32,649 nt of DNA from Reticulitermes lucifugus (lineage: Eukaryota; Arthropoda; Insecta; Blattodea; Rhinotermitidae): assembly GCA_026260175.1 (NCBI GenBank), contig JAKCWW010003893.1, forward strand, positions 1-32,649. The letters are read 5' to 3'. A program made the translations under genes and the position numbers. The notes under the pieces are model-generated. The model was not told the origin of the DNA. It did no database searches and saw only the letters and a list, made by a program, of their open reading frames with translations. Positions 1-11,730 of the stretch are shown here, piece after piece. Within the stretch, counting starts at the first letter, position 1. Every line of letters begins with the position of its first letter.

Positions 1-438
1 GCCAGAGATCGGGATTTTATGTGCTAAACTTACATAAAACACAGAGCACACTACGGCACAGCCAACAGCAACTGTCCGTCCATTGTTACGATTGTACTGA
101 AACCTTTCGTCCGTGTGAACTGCTCACGCTTTCCACCAAGCGTGGAGGCAACACGAGTGAGCACGCCAGTGTGATTCACGCGCGTAGTTCACGCCCCGTG
201 AGAACCCGGCCTACGATTTAAACCTAGGTCTCGAATGGCCTCTGTCTTTCATATTTTCCGTCTACGCTTTAGGTGTACTTATCATACCTCCCTTTCGTGA
301 TACATGCCTCATCCATAAAACTGTCTCTGTTAAATGGAGCCATTATGATCCAATTGGATTATCGATAAGAATATTGCATTATATTATATTGTATTTGTTT
401 TTGGCATGACGCTGTCGATAGATCAGACTATATAGCAA
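1..438. other. No supported gene; unassigned sequence
   Basis: I see no exon, repeat boundary or RNA gene that I can support here. A CpG-richer patch around 90-230 contrasts with the AT-rich DNA that follows and may be the tail of a repeat that begins left of the window. Confidence 0.4.
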
Positions 439-545
439 GTGGATTATTGGATAATGAATTGGAAAGGATTTGCAAGAAAGCGGGCTTGGCCTAATTTGAG
501 TTTCTGTCCGTGTATTTGTCTGTAGGAACTGAGAATAAGAACTAA
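439..545 (-). repeat. Degenerate SINE body relic
   Basis: The stretch shares order and wording with the repeat at 5168-5335: a TGAA(T/C)TG..AA(A/G)GGAT-like start, the block TTGGCCTAAT.TGAG, a TCTGT block, then a GGAACTGA.GA..A block. The same start block also recurs at 29461-29480. No tRNA-like promoter boxes survive, so this is a body fragment only. The minus-strand orientation is taken from the two longer copies. Confidence 0.35.
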
Positions 546-659
546 AACTTTCAAGCGGCGCAGGCAGTCCTACTTTGAATTCCTTAGGTCTCTTTTCTAA
601 ATCTCGGCACGAAAACCGACTATCCTTATATTTTACGGTTTTCCTTGAGCCCTCTACAA

Positions 660-1406
660 CAGCGATGAGCAAAATGCGGCCCGCAGGCCACATGCGGCTC
701 TTCTGCCTTTGCAATACGGCCCGCGATCTAGTTTCAGAAGCATTCGAGAATGAGCTTCGGTTGTGGGAATTCCAATTGCGCTCCAATAATTAGGCTTACT
801 TCTCAACTGTCAGAACGGAAAAGCCTTTTGGCGCTTAGAAATATGCTAATACAATTCAGGTGCTTTGACAAGAAGTTAGCTCTCCATTCCAAGATTTTAG
901 AGAACATGAAGACATTTTCAGCTTTTTCCCCCATCACCATTTGACGTAAATGTCGAAAGTGCTACAGAACAATTTTATCTAAAAAATATACATTTACACC
1001 GCGACGAAAACCTAAAAAGTAAATTTCGCTATAGGCCTACTACATTTCTATACTTACTTCTACAAATTCTGTTTACCTCCTGAAGTTTTCATTTCGCGAT
1101 AACCATACACGACAAATGTTAAACCTCTTTTTGAAGGTCTAACATTTGTGAAAATTATTTTCAAAGACCAACATTTTGAAGAATCCATGCAGTAAGGGCT
1201 TATTAGGTAAGCTTACTTTCAAATTTTGTATGAATAATTCAGTTTGTAAAATTAATTTCAAATAAGTTTTACCGCCCCAGTATTGACGCTATTGACGACA
1301 GGGTATTATCATTAATGATACGTAAGTAAAAAATATTATTTATAATGTGACCCGCAACCCTTTTTCCTTGATTTGGCCCTCGTACCCAAAAGGTAGGTAG
1401 CCACTG
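660..1406 (+). mobile_element. Decayed hAT-like DNA transposon
   Basis: The left end reads CAGCGATGAGCAAAATGCGG and is followed by repeated GCGGCCCG blocks. The right end, read on the other strand, begins CAGTGGCTACCTACC. Both fit hAT-type terminal inverted repeats, which usually start CAGNG. The flanking eight bases are CTCTACAA on the left and CTCGAGAC on the right, so a decayed 8-bp target-site duplication is possible (5 of 8 match). Inside lies a broken transposase fragment. The superfamily call rests on the ends and on that fragment; the exact family is not determined. Confidence 0.6.
726..1002 (+). pseudogene. hAT transposase C-terminal fragment (ZBED/GTF2IRD2-like), broken
   Basis: Translation gives the recognisable strings NELRLWEFQLRSNN, then KPFG, KYANTIQVL, SSPFQDFREHEDIFSFF and, after a frameshift near 930, PFDVNVESATEQF. 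This is the pattern of the C-terminal region of hAT transposases and of their domesticated vertebrate relatives (ZBED5/GTF2IRD2 group). In-frame stops follow SNN at 791, near 836 and near 878, and a one-base shift is needed near 930. No dimerisation (hATC) end is preserved. It is a dead remnant inside the element at 660-1406. Confidence 0.6.
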
Positions 1407-1968
1407 CTCGAGACAATGCCAGATCAGTACCTCAAATTATGCCAAGACTTCTTCCTTCTACATCTTTCGAATTCATATTTCTTAATTCGACACTATGCAG
1501 TCCTAACTAGTGGAGACGTCTGTTAGTAAACAACAAATAAATATATCGCTCTGAAACTTGGCCTCATCCTAAGTGAAAAATGCGAATTCGGAGGTCAGTT
1601 ACAACTTATTCGTCAGACTCCGCAGGTATATGCGACTACGAAAGTCCCCACAAGGATCATAATGTTAAATCGTCTCGTCTTTCTGACGTACGGACACGTC
1701 ATCACGCCTTTCCCCTCTCATTCAATAAATTATTGCGCAGTCGCACACAGTATGTTCTGCATCCTTGTTGCGACGCAGTAAACGTCGGTTGGCGTCTGTT
1801 GAACATTCCCACCCCCACCTATCCCTATTCCGAGCAACGTCAATACAAGCCGAGTGGACCTGAATTATGAAGTGGGGAAGCTCTCGTGGAAAGAACAAAG
1901 GGATCTCTCCTGGACCGCTTACACAAAGCTGTCTTGAAGGCTGCTGCAGCTACTTCATCACGTGAAAC
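1407..1968. other. No supported gene
   Basis: Between the hAT-like remnant and the tandem array I find no exon or RNA gene. Short open frames here lack splice context and family resemblance. Confidence 0.4.
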
Positions 1969-2550
1969 GTGCGTTACTTTGAACAATAAGCTATCCACAT
2001 TTGAGGATATGGAATTAAAGTGTACGTTATTTTGAAAAGTAAAGTCGCTCTGCGTCGGAGAAGATTGTACAAAGTACACGATGATCTGAAAAATAAACCA
2101 TAGTACATTTAAGAAGATTATAGCAAAATGTAATTTAATTTGAAAAATAAGCCACGTGACATTTAAGAAGACGTTATCGAAGTGTCTGTCAGTTTGAAAA
2201 ATAGGCTACTCTACGTCTGAGAAGATGGTAGCAAAGTGTCCGTTCATTTGAAAAGTAAATCGCTCGAAATGTGAGATGTGGTAATAAGGTGTAGGGTAAT
2301 ATATATATACCACTCTGCATTGGAGATGTCAGCAAAGTGGACGTTAATTTAAAAAATATGCCACTCTGCATTAGAAAAAATGGTAGCCAAGTTTACGGTA
2401 ATTTGAATAATAAACCACTACAAATGTCTGAAGTTTGTAGCAAAGTGTACGTTAATATGAAGGAACCCAATCTGTAGTTGAGAAGGCGGTAGGAAAATGT
2501 ACGTAAATTTAACGAATACCCCACCCAGCATTTCATAAGTTGGTAATAAA
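1969..2550 (+). repeat. Degenerate ~54-bp tandem array, about 11 units
   Basis: Units begin with variants of GTGTACGTTAATTTGAAAA and continue with ATAA.CCACTCTGCATT.GAGAAGAT and GGTAGCAAA. Unit starts are at about 1969, 2020, 2074, 2130, 2182, 2236, 2289, 2337, 2391, 2445 and 2498, giving lengths of 48-56 bases. Copies are diverged from one another by substitutions and small indels, so the array is old or under weak homogenisation. A possible twelfth, poorly matching unit follows 2551. The minus-strand open frames in this interval merely echo the repeat. Confidence 0.85.
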
Positions 2551-5167
2551 GTACGAATTTGTTTGCAGTCCTCATTGTGAAATGATATGAAGATTTGCGT
2601 GTGGTACTAAAAAAAGGAATGAGTGTTTTTTGTGGCGCTCTGCGCTGGTGAAACTGGTGACTGAATGGGTTCGGCGAGGAAGACATGGTAAGTTACAGTA
2701 AATACAGAAATAAAAGCCACTTTTATTTAATCTCTTACTCTCAGTTTATTTAACCAGCTGAAGTCTCAAGCTCGTCCAAACAAAATTTAAAATTTTTACC
2801 CTACCTCCTACAAGACACAGTGTCTCCGTTACAAAGGCCACTGTTAATCGTGTGTAGGTAAATAATCACTTTATTCTGAGAATCGTTTGAAACGGTGGCG
2901 TAGCTAGGAATTTGGTTCCCGGGGCTCGTGATCACAATTGACGTGATATTGAAATGATATTCACCTCTGACATCCTTTCGCGAATCGTTCCGTCTTTGTC
3001 CTTTCAGCCCTTGACGTTGTGCATATCCTGCTTTTGTATGCTTTATTGCATTCGCTAGAGCGAGACCTTTCAAATGAGGTACGTCTTGATGTATTTTGCT
3101 TAACGTAAGTATTAACCCAGCTTTCCATGGGATAGAAACCCTGTGCCCCGACCTCGATCCCATGGACCGATTTTGATAGTTTTTGGCACGGCACATCCCA
3201 TAATTATCCCAAACCGCTGACAAAATTTCAAGCTCCTATATTTACGAGTATTTGTGATAAGTTAGGCTGCCACAGACAGACACATCTTTTCTGACACAAA
3301 TTAAGTCTACAATGTTATGAACAACACCAAAATAAAATCTACAACAACAAATACATAATTGTACTTATTTCAATCCAATGTTCTTTAATTGTAAGATTAA
3401 CAAAGCCAATAATGGCATATATTCTATATTTCTTTAAAATCTTGGTTGTGCAGATAGTCTTGTAACAATTTAAAAATGATGTGTTGGACTTGTCAGCTTC
3501 TTATTTATTTCCACCACATCGTACAAGCTTTCGTGCTCAAGTTGGTAGTGATGTTTACGTTGCAAGAGGCCATGTTTGATCTTCTATTCTGCCTACAGTG
3601 TTATTCAAAACAACGATTTCCAAGTAGAACTTGTAACAGTAGGGTTATGAGAGCTTGAAAATGCAATAACTGATACTGAAATTTTCGCGTGGCAACACGA
3701 CTATCTCCAGTATAAAAAAGTCATTTATTTTAGATAACATTTCACATTAACGTGACGATAAGAATCGTTCTGGATCAGCATAGGACGTCATTATTTTTCC
3801 CAATCGAAAATTATTTTATGTAAAAATTATAAATCCGAAATGTCAAGCTATAGTTAGTTGTTCGTAAGTACGTACCCTTAATGTAAATGTAACAACACAG
3901 GGCGTGAGCGATGAACGCATGTTAGTATATTTAAGAGGTGTATTTAATTCCTGACATTGTTAACTTCTAATGCTCTTTTTATCACCAAATGCCATAATGT
4001 GTATTAGCCATACAACTGTTATTGTACTAGAGATGAGGTTGCAGGAGGGAAGGACTGTAACTCTTTAAAGCACGTGGTAGCTATATGTACCACCTGCTTT
4101 AACACGGAAATCTTTACTCTTTCCCACACGGTATATTTATGTGTTTCTTATTATTCTCACAATAAACAGAGTATAGACTTAATTCCCTAAAGAACATTAA
4201 TCGACTGGTGTTTGTAATGAAGAAGTGGTGTATTTTCAGTAAGATAGGAACATAGTTTTTACGTAGTATTAAATGAGTTTATAGCCTCAAATGGTATAAA
4301 GGAAAACCACAATTGTGAGTCAGAACAAGGTCAAACGCCAGGGTTGGGCAATTGCTTGTCCTGGAGGGCCATGTGGCCTGTAGTTACAGACCATGCATCT
4401 GTATTCATGTAAAATTGTAAATGTTCAGGATATGTCCCCAACTTGCGTCTACTAAGATTGAATTAGGGGTGTATCATTACTGTATCTTAAAGAGGGTTTA
4501 AACTTAACAAAACAAAGCCTAGTCTAAAAATGTTCTTCCTATCACTATTTTAAAATTACTGCTAATTACATTATTTTTAGTAAGTAAGTAAACACAGAAG
4601 ACTCAGTTTTAACACGTTTTGTTACAACCTTCGTGTGTTGCTGCGGGTTGGTTTGACGTGTTGTCATGCCGCATAAGACCCGAGTGCCGGCTTTTACACG
4701 CCTCTGCATTAAATACAAACGTATAGCCAAACCAGTCTGGTTGATTATGAAGAATAATGGGTTTGAAAATCTTTGCTACTGCTTGCAATCAAACCCCGAT
4801 ACCTCGCTCGCCCCGCCGATCACTGGCTGTACTGATTGAGCCATCACAACTCCCAGACTGTGATCTCGAGAACATCAAATTACGACTGCAGTAGGGCTTC
4901 TATATTATTTAGCAGACAACCATTGACATAGGTCTGTCTGGCACTTTGCTATTTATAGCTGTCTCTGCGGACATAATAGCCCATGCACTATTTATGTGTA
5001 AGAGGTCCCACGTGATCTACTAGCCAAAGATGCTGGTTCTGGAAGTTTAGTGTCTTGTGTTTTCTGTTATTAATAACTTACGTTTTTATAATCCTGTGTG
5101 GAGTACACCTGCTCCAATTCAAAACTGACTTCTGAAATTATGACTCTTGCAGCTAAGAATGATTATT
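2551..5167. other. Long gene-free stretch; scattered transposon-like ends
   Basis: No exon or RNA gene is supported. At 2893-2909 the sequence CGGTGGCGTAGCTAGGA resembles the start of some hAT-type terminal repeats, and at 4343-4380 a GGGTTGGGCAATTG..GGCCATGTGGCC block has a similar flavour, but no partner end or target duplication was found for either. Around 4785-4850 there is a CAAACCCCGATACC..GATTGAGCCATC pattern that could be an eroded reverse-oriented tRNA-like head. Confidence 0.3.
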
Positions 5168-5335
5168 AGAGGATGAACTGATTGGTAAATAAAAAACTGC
5201 AAAGAATGTGGGAGGATGCAGTTGTGGCCTAATATGAGCTACTGTTTCGGAATTTGCCAGGAAGGACTGAAGAGAATCGTGAAAATCTCCTGATACCCAG
5301 ACATCGGGCTGAGATTTGAACATGGATGTACTCTG
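5168..5335 (-). repeat. tRNA-derived SINE relic
   Basis: On the minus strand a GTTCAAATCTC sequence near 5315 fits a pol III B box (GGTTCGANTCC). The body that follows matches, in the same order, the repeat copies at 439-545 and 29447-29612 (CTGCAAAG/GAATGTGG.., TTGTGGCCTAAT, GGAATTTGCCAGGAAGGACTG). No clear A box remains, so the copy is old and probably 5' truncated. Confidence 0.45.
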
Positions 5336-6813
5336 TAGGCAGAAGGTACAATTTTTGAATATTGGACCTGGTGGTATATAAAGTAAATACTGGGCTCTAA
5401 AGATTAAACAATATTTGGCAACTCGAAAAATGTTACTAGGAAGAAAACTAGAGATAATCCATACACACAGAAACCTATGCCTAATTATCCTGATTGTTAC
5501 AAACCCAGGACAGGCTTTGGGGTGAGCGGGCTAAGCAGTGGCCCAGGGCGTCAGGGCGAAAGGAGACGTCAAACCGAGTTTTGTACTTCCGGAAAAAATT
5601 ATTACTTCTCCTACTTTCCCTTTAAATTCTGTGTTTTTATTTTATAGCTTTCGTTGTTGTGTCCGTTCTTGACATTGCCACCTACCGTACATAAATAATT
5701 TGTTTCGTACGAAGTTCCCTCTATTCCTTCTTGGAAATTGGAGTTGTGAAATTACATTTTTGAAGTATTATGAAGTAATTCTGTACTTATCAAATCGAAA
5801 GCTTTCAGCTGTTTAAGTGATGATGCTTCTAATATTCAAAGTGTATCAGTTTATAATTGAAGTGATTAACAACTAACACTACCTTAAAAACTCCAGCTTT
5901 ACGTAACAGTATAATAAATAATATAATGTAAATGTAATAATAATATAAACCATTGAAATACGCATTACAAAACTGAGTAGGGCATGTAAAAATTTGTACG
6001 AGTTTGCACAAAAATTAGTGAAATCACAGTAAATGTGTGTGTGTTGTTAGTTGGTGCGTAATGTTCCGAGCTTTGGCTTATGCGAAATTTTGCACAGCTG
6101 TTGGAAAGTCGAGGTATCTGATGATGTCATTTAATTTGTCGGGAGAAAATAAATAAAACCACGAAAAACGTGAATCAGGGTAGTCACTAAGCAGCCAAAT
6201 CTTAAATAGAAGTGTCACCAGAGTTCGAAGCTAGTTCGGACACCTAGGGTTTATAGGTGCATTCGTAGTCATTTATAGCTCGCCCAAATCTGTATACATG
6301 AAGTAAAATGAAAGAATTGCGTAATGTATTTGCTTTAAATTTTATATTTTACATTTTCACTAAAATTTGACCGATAATTTTAACGACCTAACATGCCTTT
6401 CTACGCTTATCTAAAACGACACTCGCCAAATATTTATCGTTGTAAAAAAGGTTTTAACAGAATATTTAGAGAAAAATAAAATACACATTTTATGTCCCAT
6501 ATACTTTTCCGTAAATTTTACAAAATTCTAGTAATTAAACAGAATTGGCACTGTATGTACGTTTCCGAACTTATAGGTCTTCCTATTATGCACGAAGATC
6601 ACCAAAGTCTCTTATTCTCGACACTAATTTACCAACGCTTCCTCCCACCTGAATCTATACTGCTACATGCATAAAAATAGCAGTTAATTAAAATACAAAT
6701 GGGCGTGCTGCTACAAATTTTAATTTACTGAAATTTAAAATTAATATTTTTGAGAGAATCAAACAAAAGGAAGATATGAACACGTTCCCATTTCCTTTAC
6801 TATAATACATACT
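5336..6813. other. No supported gene
   Basis: AT-rich sequence without a supportable exon or RNA gene. A GC-rich patch at 5520-5575 (GGGCTAAGCAGTGGCCCAGG) looks repeat-derived but could not be assigned. Confidence 0.35.
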
Positions 6814-6932
6814 GTTAATTAATATTGAGGCCAACAATTGTTGCACTAAGTTTTATTAATACACTTATGTCAGTGACATAAGTGTATTAATAAAACTTAG
6901 TGCAACAATTGTTGGTCTCAATATTAATTAAC
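6814..6932. repeat. 119-bp near-perfect palindrome
   Basis: The left arm 6814-6872 and right arm 6874-6932 are reverse complements over 59 bases with one mismatch (GAGGCCAAC against GAGACCAAC) and a single-base spacer, G at 6873. The core is CACTTATGTCA-G-TGACATAAGTG. Homology stops sharply at both ends. This could be a fold-back or MITE-type element, a template-switch inversion, or an assembly/amplification artefact. Confidence 0.95.
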
Positions 6933-7164
6933 ATTACAATGTTGCACTGATAACAAAGTTAAATTTATAATACATACATAATATGCATGTAGATTGTCAT
7001 AATATTTTTAAAATATTTTTTACAATTGCCGTCCGAGGTTGGCGAGTCGAAACCACGACGGCGTCGCATGTACGAGGATACCAGACACTTTGCTTGGTGA
7101 GATTATGGTAGTTTCCTTAATGTGAAACATCCCAGTTTCTTTATTATGTAAAAGTAAAGTCGCC

Positions 7165-7435
7165 CTATGACATGCCCATGCAGGCACAGAGGGGAGGCAG
7201 CAGTATATCTCCAACCAATTCGCAACCCGGCATTAGAAGGACGTGGGTGGTCAACACCACACTCCGGCCGCTTTACCCCCGGGAAAGACCCGGTGTCCAT
7301 TGTCAAGGAGGTTGGGTGGGCCTTGGGGCCGGTCTGGACTGCACGGAAAATCTCGCCCCACCGGAACTGGATTCCCGGGTCCTCCAGCCCTTAGCAAGTC
7401 GCTATACCGACTGCGTTATCCCGGCTGCTGTTTAG
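7165..7435 (+). repeat. GC-rich dispersed repeat fragment
   Basis: The block is far richer in G+C than its surroundings and translates, across shifting frames, to strings such as GRFTPGKDP, VGWALGPVWT and SLYRLRYP. I recognise these as the conceptual translation of a very common arthropod dispersed repeat that is often mis-annotated as a hypothetical protein. No single frame is intact. It should not be called a gene. The parent element is not determined. Confidence 0.6.
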
Positions 7436-7440
7436 TATGT

Positions 7441-7595
7441 AGATATAGAAAATGAAGAACAGTCAAACACAATTATTTATTAAAAAACAAATTGCTTTGT
7501 TTTATACGTAGCTAGGTTTATAACGTTTACAAAGTGAAGCAGTTTGTTTTATTAGTGGATAGTTGTGTTTGACTGCTTTTCATTGTCTATATCGT
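7441..7595. mobile_element. MITE-like inverted repeat, ~155 bp
   Basis: The left arm (7441-7502: ATATAGAAAATGAAGAACAG, then TCAAACACAATTATTTATT) is matched imperfectly by the reverse complement of the right arm (about 7530-7593: ATATAGACAATGAAAAGCAG, then TCAAACACAACTATCCACT). The loop around 7503-7529 is unrelated. A clear target-site duplication was not found. It has no coding content. Confidence 0.7.
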
Positions 7596-7602
7596 GATAT
7601 TC

Positions 7603-7680
7603 CTCAGTCTCTCAAAGCAAATGCCGGAGTGGTTCGTTAACACGATTACTATATTTCCAATTCCTCTCCAATTATCACTC
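7603..7680 (+). repeat. SINE body fragment
   Basis: The string TCTCAAAGCAAATGCCGGAG, then TGGTTCGTTAACACG, resembles the conserved body of insect tRNA-derived SINEs that carry a GCAAATGCCGGGATGGTTC block. Only this short part is present. Confidence 0.3.
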
Positions 7681-8564
7681 ACAGTCATCAGTATTATCAT
7701 CGCCCAGGAGCCAGAACCTGAGAAATAACATGAAAAGCTCCACAGCTAATGGTTATTAATTTTGTTGTTAGTATGAAATGTTTTTATGTAATTAAACTAA
7801 GTTGTCAATGTTGAAAATTTTATTTATTCGGCGGAGAAGGGAGCATCTGAGTTCTTCGTCTAGGTCGCCCTTTTCTTTCAGGCCGGCTATGCCAGTGTAG
7901 GCTTTAGGGGTGGGCGAGATGGTCCGTCGCCCAGATCATCGAACTAAACATTTTATTTTAGTGCAGGCTGTTACAGTTAACCGTCACTTGCATACATTAA
8001 ATTGGTGCACGTTAATGTTTTTCTAATTGTAAAACACATTTTTAGCCGCTTTCCCACGACTGGTGTATCTGACAAATGCGCCATGACTGGTTTATTTAAG
8101 CAAAAACTCTAACTCGGGTACGCTTGTAATATTGTTGCCTGGTCAGCGTGATCGCGTTCCTGCGACTCGTGTACTTGACTATTCAACGCACCGAATTATA
8201 CTGATTGTCCACACAGGTCACTTGTCTGCTTTTCAAGTATAAACCATTCGCAGGAATGCAACAAATTTCGATGTGGTAAGTAAGCCAACATTTGTGTTTC
8301 CTTTGCCATCTGTCTCATTTACAAATAGTATATGGGAAACAGACAAGTGGCCAGTATTTGGAAAAGTTCACCGTTACCACGACGTGGCAAGTATTCACAG
8401 CCGACAAATGTTCGTCAAACATACCAGTCGTGAGAATGCAGCTTTATGCAGATTGCTGTCTACTGGGATGTGACGCCATGTGTTCTGATGTGATAAACGT
8501 TTTTCATAAATCAAATGGAATTCTCAAAAAAGCTACAAAGTTCTATACAAGAAAGAATTTAGCA
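7681..8564. other. No supported gene
   Basis: No exon, RNA gene or bounded repeat is supported. An open frame that begins at 8292 runs into the SINE copy at 8565-8720 and owes its length partly to that. Confidence 0.35.
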
Positions 8565-8720
8565 CCTGGGGCCGTGCAGTTGCTCGCTGACCTGTCAACA
8601 CGGAGGCCCGGAATCGAACCCAGGCTAGTCCATGTGGGATTTGTGGTGAACAAAGTGGCACTGCAACGAGGTTTTCTCCGAGTACTTCGGTTTTCTCTTT
8701 TTAGTATCGTTCCACCAATG
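8565..8720 (+). repeat. tRNA-derived SINE, family shared with 25180-25335
   Basis: A degenerate A-box-like GGGGCCGTGCAGTTG is followed at tRNA-like distance by the B-box-like GGAATCGAACCC (about 8609-8620). The body then reads TGTGGTGAACAAAGTGGCAC, GAGGTTTTCTCCGAGTACTT and CGGTTTTCTC. The same order occurs on the minus strand at 25180-25335 (TGTGGTGGACAGAGTGGTAC, ACAGGTTTTCTCTCAGTACTT), so both copies belong to one SINE family inserted in opposite orientations. Confidence 0.6.
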
Positions 8721-11517
8721 TTCCATGCTCATATTAATTCATTACCACCAACGCTGTACGAGTTTAAAGTTTAGCAGTTGAGCGTGCCTTATATAAAATA
8801 TTTCATTTCAGTGGAACTGTGCATTGGATTAGGAGTAAAATAGAACCCCCACTCCCGGACTACCGACAGAACCAATGGCTATTTCCGGTCAGTGCCTCAT
8901 AGACCTGAATATGAATACAGCATTTAATATTACAGCAATGATCACGGGAGCAGCAAGCTATAGAATTTGGGGGTGAGGACTCTTATACCATTTTGGAATT
9001 TTTTCTGGAGTTCTTAAATAAAGCGGAAGTGTTTGCAAAGGCTTATACATGTAAATAAATCAACCCTTGAAACTCAGTGAACAGTAAATGCACCAAATTT
9101 TTTCCAGAAAAGTACACAAATTTTGTGACTGATATGGGTTCGAATGAATTCCCCTCCAGTTTATTCAAGACTTCAGTTCATTTCGCATCCCTAAACGGAA
9201 ATTCAAGGTGAATGTCACGTAGCAAAAGATACATAGCGTAAAACTTGCCGTGCTTTCTCTCCGTTCTGTTTAATTATCTCGGAATTCGTAAGAATCATGG
9301 TAAAGTGTATAATGGAAAAAAATGTTTCATTTTTGTATGGAGCCTTTGTTGGAAATATTTTACGCTGCGATAAATAGTTATCGACTTAGGAGTCTTAGAT
9401 ACGCACAGAAACGCGTGCAAAGAGTCCAATATATTTGCCCGTTTTAACAGAAACTGGCATATTTCAACAAAGTTTCGTAAAACTCTGTAATATAAAGTTT
9501 CATGAAAATGCATCCAGCGGTTGGGTTGTTATACTCGGACAGACAAAAATGGCGAAATTAATAGATGAATTACGAAAATTTTCCTTTTGCAAAAGTGCCA
9601 ATAGCTGTCAAATTTGGGGCTTTTCAACGTGACCACTTTTGAAAGTGAGTGACACAAATTCCAGTCACGAATACACCTACTGCTTGTGGTACTTTTCCAC
9701 TCAAGGGGTCAATCTCAGATTATTTAAGATATTATTCCAGTGGACAGAGTTCTTATCTCCCGTCTCAGGGAATGTCTCTGGTACACAATGCTTTGTATTG
9801 CACATTTATTATATCGCTCATGAAACAGCCATTTTTCGTAATCCGCCGATACACAGTTTTACAAAAGACAAAAATCTTGGCCGATCCTTAGTAGACCAAC
9901 ACTTCAGCACGTTACGTTTTTAAGAAATTATAAGGACAAGCATTTTTTGTGGGCACAACATTTTGACAGAAGGTCTATTTGTAATCCAGCTGTCTAGTAA
10001 TGCTGAAATCTCAGTCTGACGAGTTGTGTGGGTTACGACAAATTGCCGTATCATCAGCGATATTTTGAAATATGTCTTCATGGCACGGTGCCTAATTAAG
10101 TTAAAAACGTTCTGATGACATTTTTAGTACTTTACACATTATTTCTTCAAGCTTTCCCATATTGCAGTGCTGCAAAATATAAATCAGTAGCTTATGACAC
10201 ACGTGCATTGTAAAGGCGCGTGCCTGTGTTATGCGTGTATAAATCACTGTGCATACTGCACATATAATTCCTCACCTTTCACCCCCTTTCGACTTTAACA
10301 TTTTGCTGTAATATACATAAAACTTGCAGATTGTTTTCTGGGATGTCATGCTGTGTAGTCTGATAGAAATTTACCGACGTTCAAAGGAACGTACTATCTC
10401 CAACTGCAGTGTTTTCTACCTGACTATAGTGTCACATTCCAGACGACAGTACCACTGTGAGAACCTCAAATCTCGCGTACATTACTCGTATATAAAAACA
10501 TAACAGATTGAAATTTCAGAAATTAGTGATAAGTGATAATGACAAACAAAAAATTTTAAGCCTCAAAACGGCTATTCTGAAAAAACGCAGTGTGTAACAT
10601 ATAAAAGTATGAAAAATAACACAGTTTTAAATTCTGAAACCTGTAATTAAAAATGACATATTTGCCGACAACAGTTTCTGTAATGGGCCAGCAACATGTG
10701 AAAAAAGTAACATCTAAACAAACAGATGAGATAACATATTGAAGGTACATAACATCTCACTATTATTGCCACAGGTTACATATTTTTCAATGTGTAAAAA
10801 AATATCCGAATTTGCAATGTGATAGAATATCAGTGTGCCACTACATAAAGGTTGAGAAATGCTGAATTCACCTGTATTTCTTCTTCTTATAGCATCATTT
10901 CTTGTTTATGCAGTCTGAGGAACGAAGTTTCCATTCTCTTATATCCTCCTGCAGTCTGTTGTTTTCAATTTCTCACTGGCATCCTTTAGTCTTCATAGTA
11001 TCCACTACTACTGGTCTGAACCATCGAGTTTTATGTCAACCTGTAGATCTTTCTCCTTTGCATTTCAGTCCAAATTTCCTTCTAATTATTCTTTTTCTCT
11101 CTCCAGTATTTTTTTCATATCTACACCATTATAGTTTAACACTTCTAGCTCTATAATACTGTACTTCTAACTCTCTTGACATATCCTGAGTTCCAACTAC
11201 TTCTTTCAAAACTTCATTTCTAATTTTGTCTGTACTTGGTTTCTCCTCAATATTTATGAAAACTTCAATATCCATTGCTTAGATTTTGCTGTCTCCATAC
11301 TTCTCCTGCATAAGTTTGTAAAGTTAATTCACATTTTAAGCTTCACTAATATATCAGTGTTGTCGACAGAAAATGATGACTGTATGGTCATTTCAAATTT
11401 GCTCATGTTGTGATAGATTCTGTGATTTTCATTCCTTGGTGCTAAGATACACTGTGAAAACTGCTCGTTTATAAACTTAGTACAAACTAAACTTCGTGGC
11501 CCTCTTTCTATTCGCAG
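8721..11517. other. Gene-free flank upstream of the DUF229 gene
   Basis: No exon is supported. Any 5' untranslated exon and the promoter of the downstream gene may lie here, since the first coding exon is preceded by a splice acceptor, but I cannot place them. Around 10900-11400 the minus strand looks like eroded retroelement sequence with many stops; this could not be confirmed. Confidence 0.3.
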
Positions 11518-11730
11518 ATGTGATTAAGCATCAACTGTATCCTGCACTCACCATGTTAGGACTTGGATCACAGACAAAGCCATGCCTACGGATGGTTGCC
11601 ATAATTGCCTTTGTCACTCTGGTGTCTATGTTTTATCTACTGGGATTTGGCCAACCAATCCAACTTACTCACCCCCCTTTGATGCCAAGCTTCAGAAATG
11701 AAGGAGGAAAGAACAATACATCCACCCTGT
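11518..11730 (+). CDS. DUF229 gene, first coding exon
   Basis: The exon follows a good acceptor, CCCTCTTTCTATTCGCAG ending at 11517, so an untranslated exon probably lies upstream. Bases 11518-11552 are 5' leader. Coding starts at 11553 and ends in phase 1 at the donor T|GTAAAG (11731). It encodes residues 1-59 and the first base of codon 60, including the membrane anchor MVAIIAFVTLVSMFYLLGFG. The open frame continues past the donor to 11801, but those residues show no family resemblance and are intronic. Confidence 0.8.

Noticed and set aside
2801-3223. 140-codon minus-strand open frame
   Set aside because: No family resemblance; one edge overlaps a hAT-like terminal repeat. Treated as chance or repeat-derived.
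8292-8774. 160-codon open frame on the plus strand
   Set aside because: Its C-terminal half is the translated SINE at 8565-8720 and the rest has no family resemblance or splice context.
10020-10066. Minus-strand CTGATGA with hairpin ACGGC/GTCGT, resembling the hammerhead-like copies
   Set aside because: The sequence after the hairpin is AACCC rather than GAAAC, and no other core element is present. It may be a relic, but the evidence is too thin to list.
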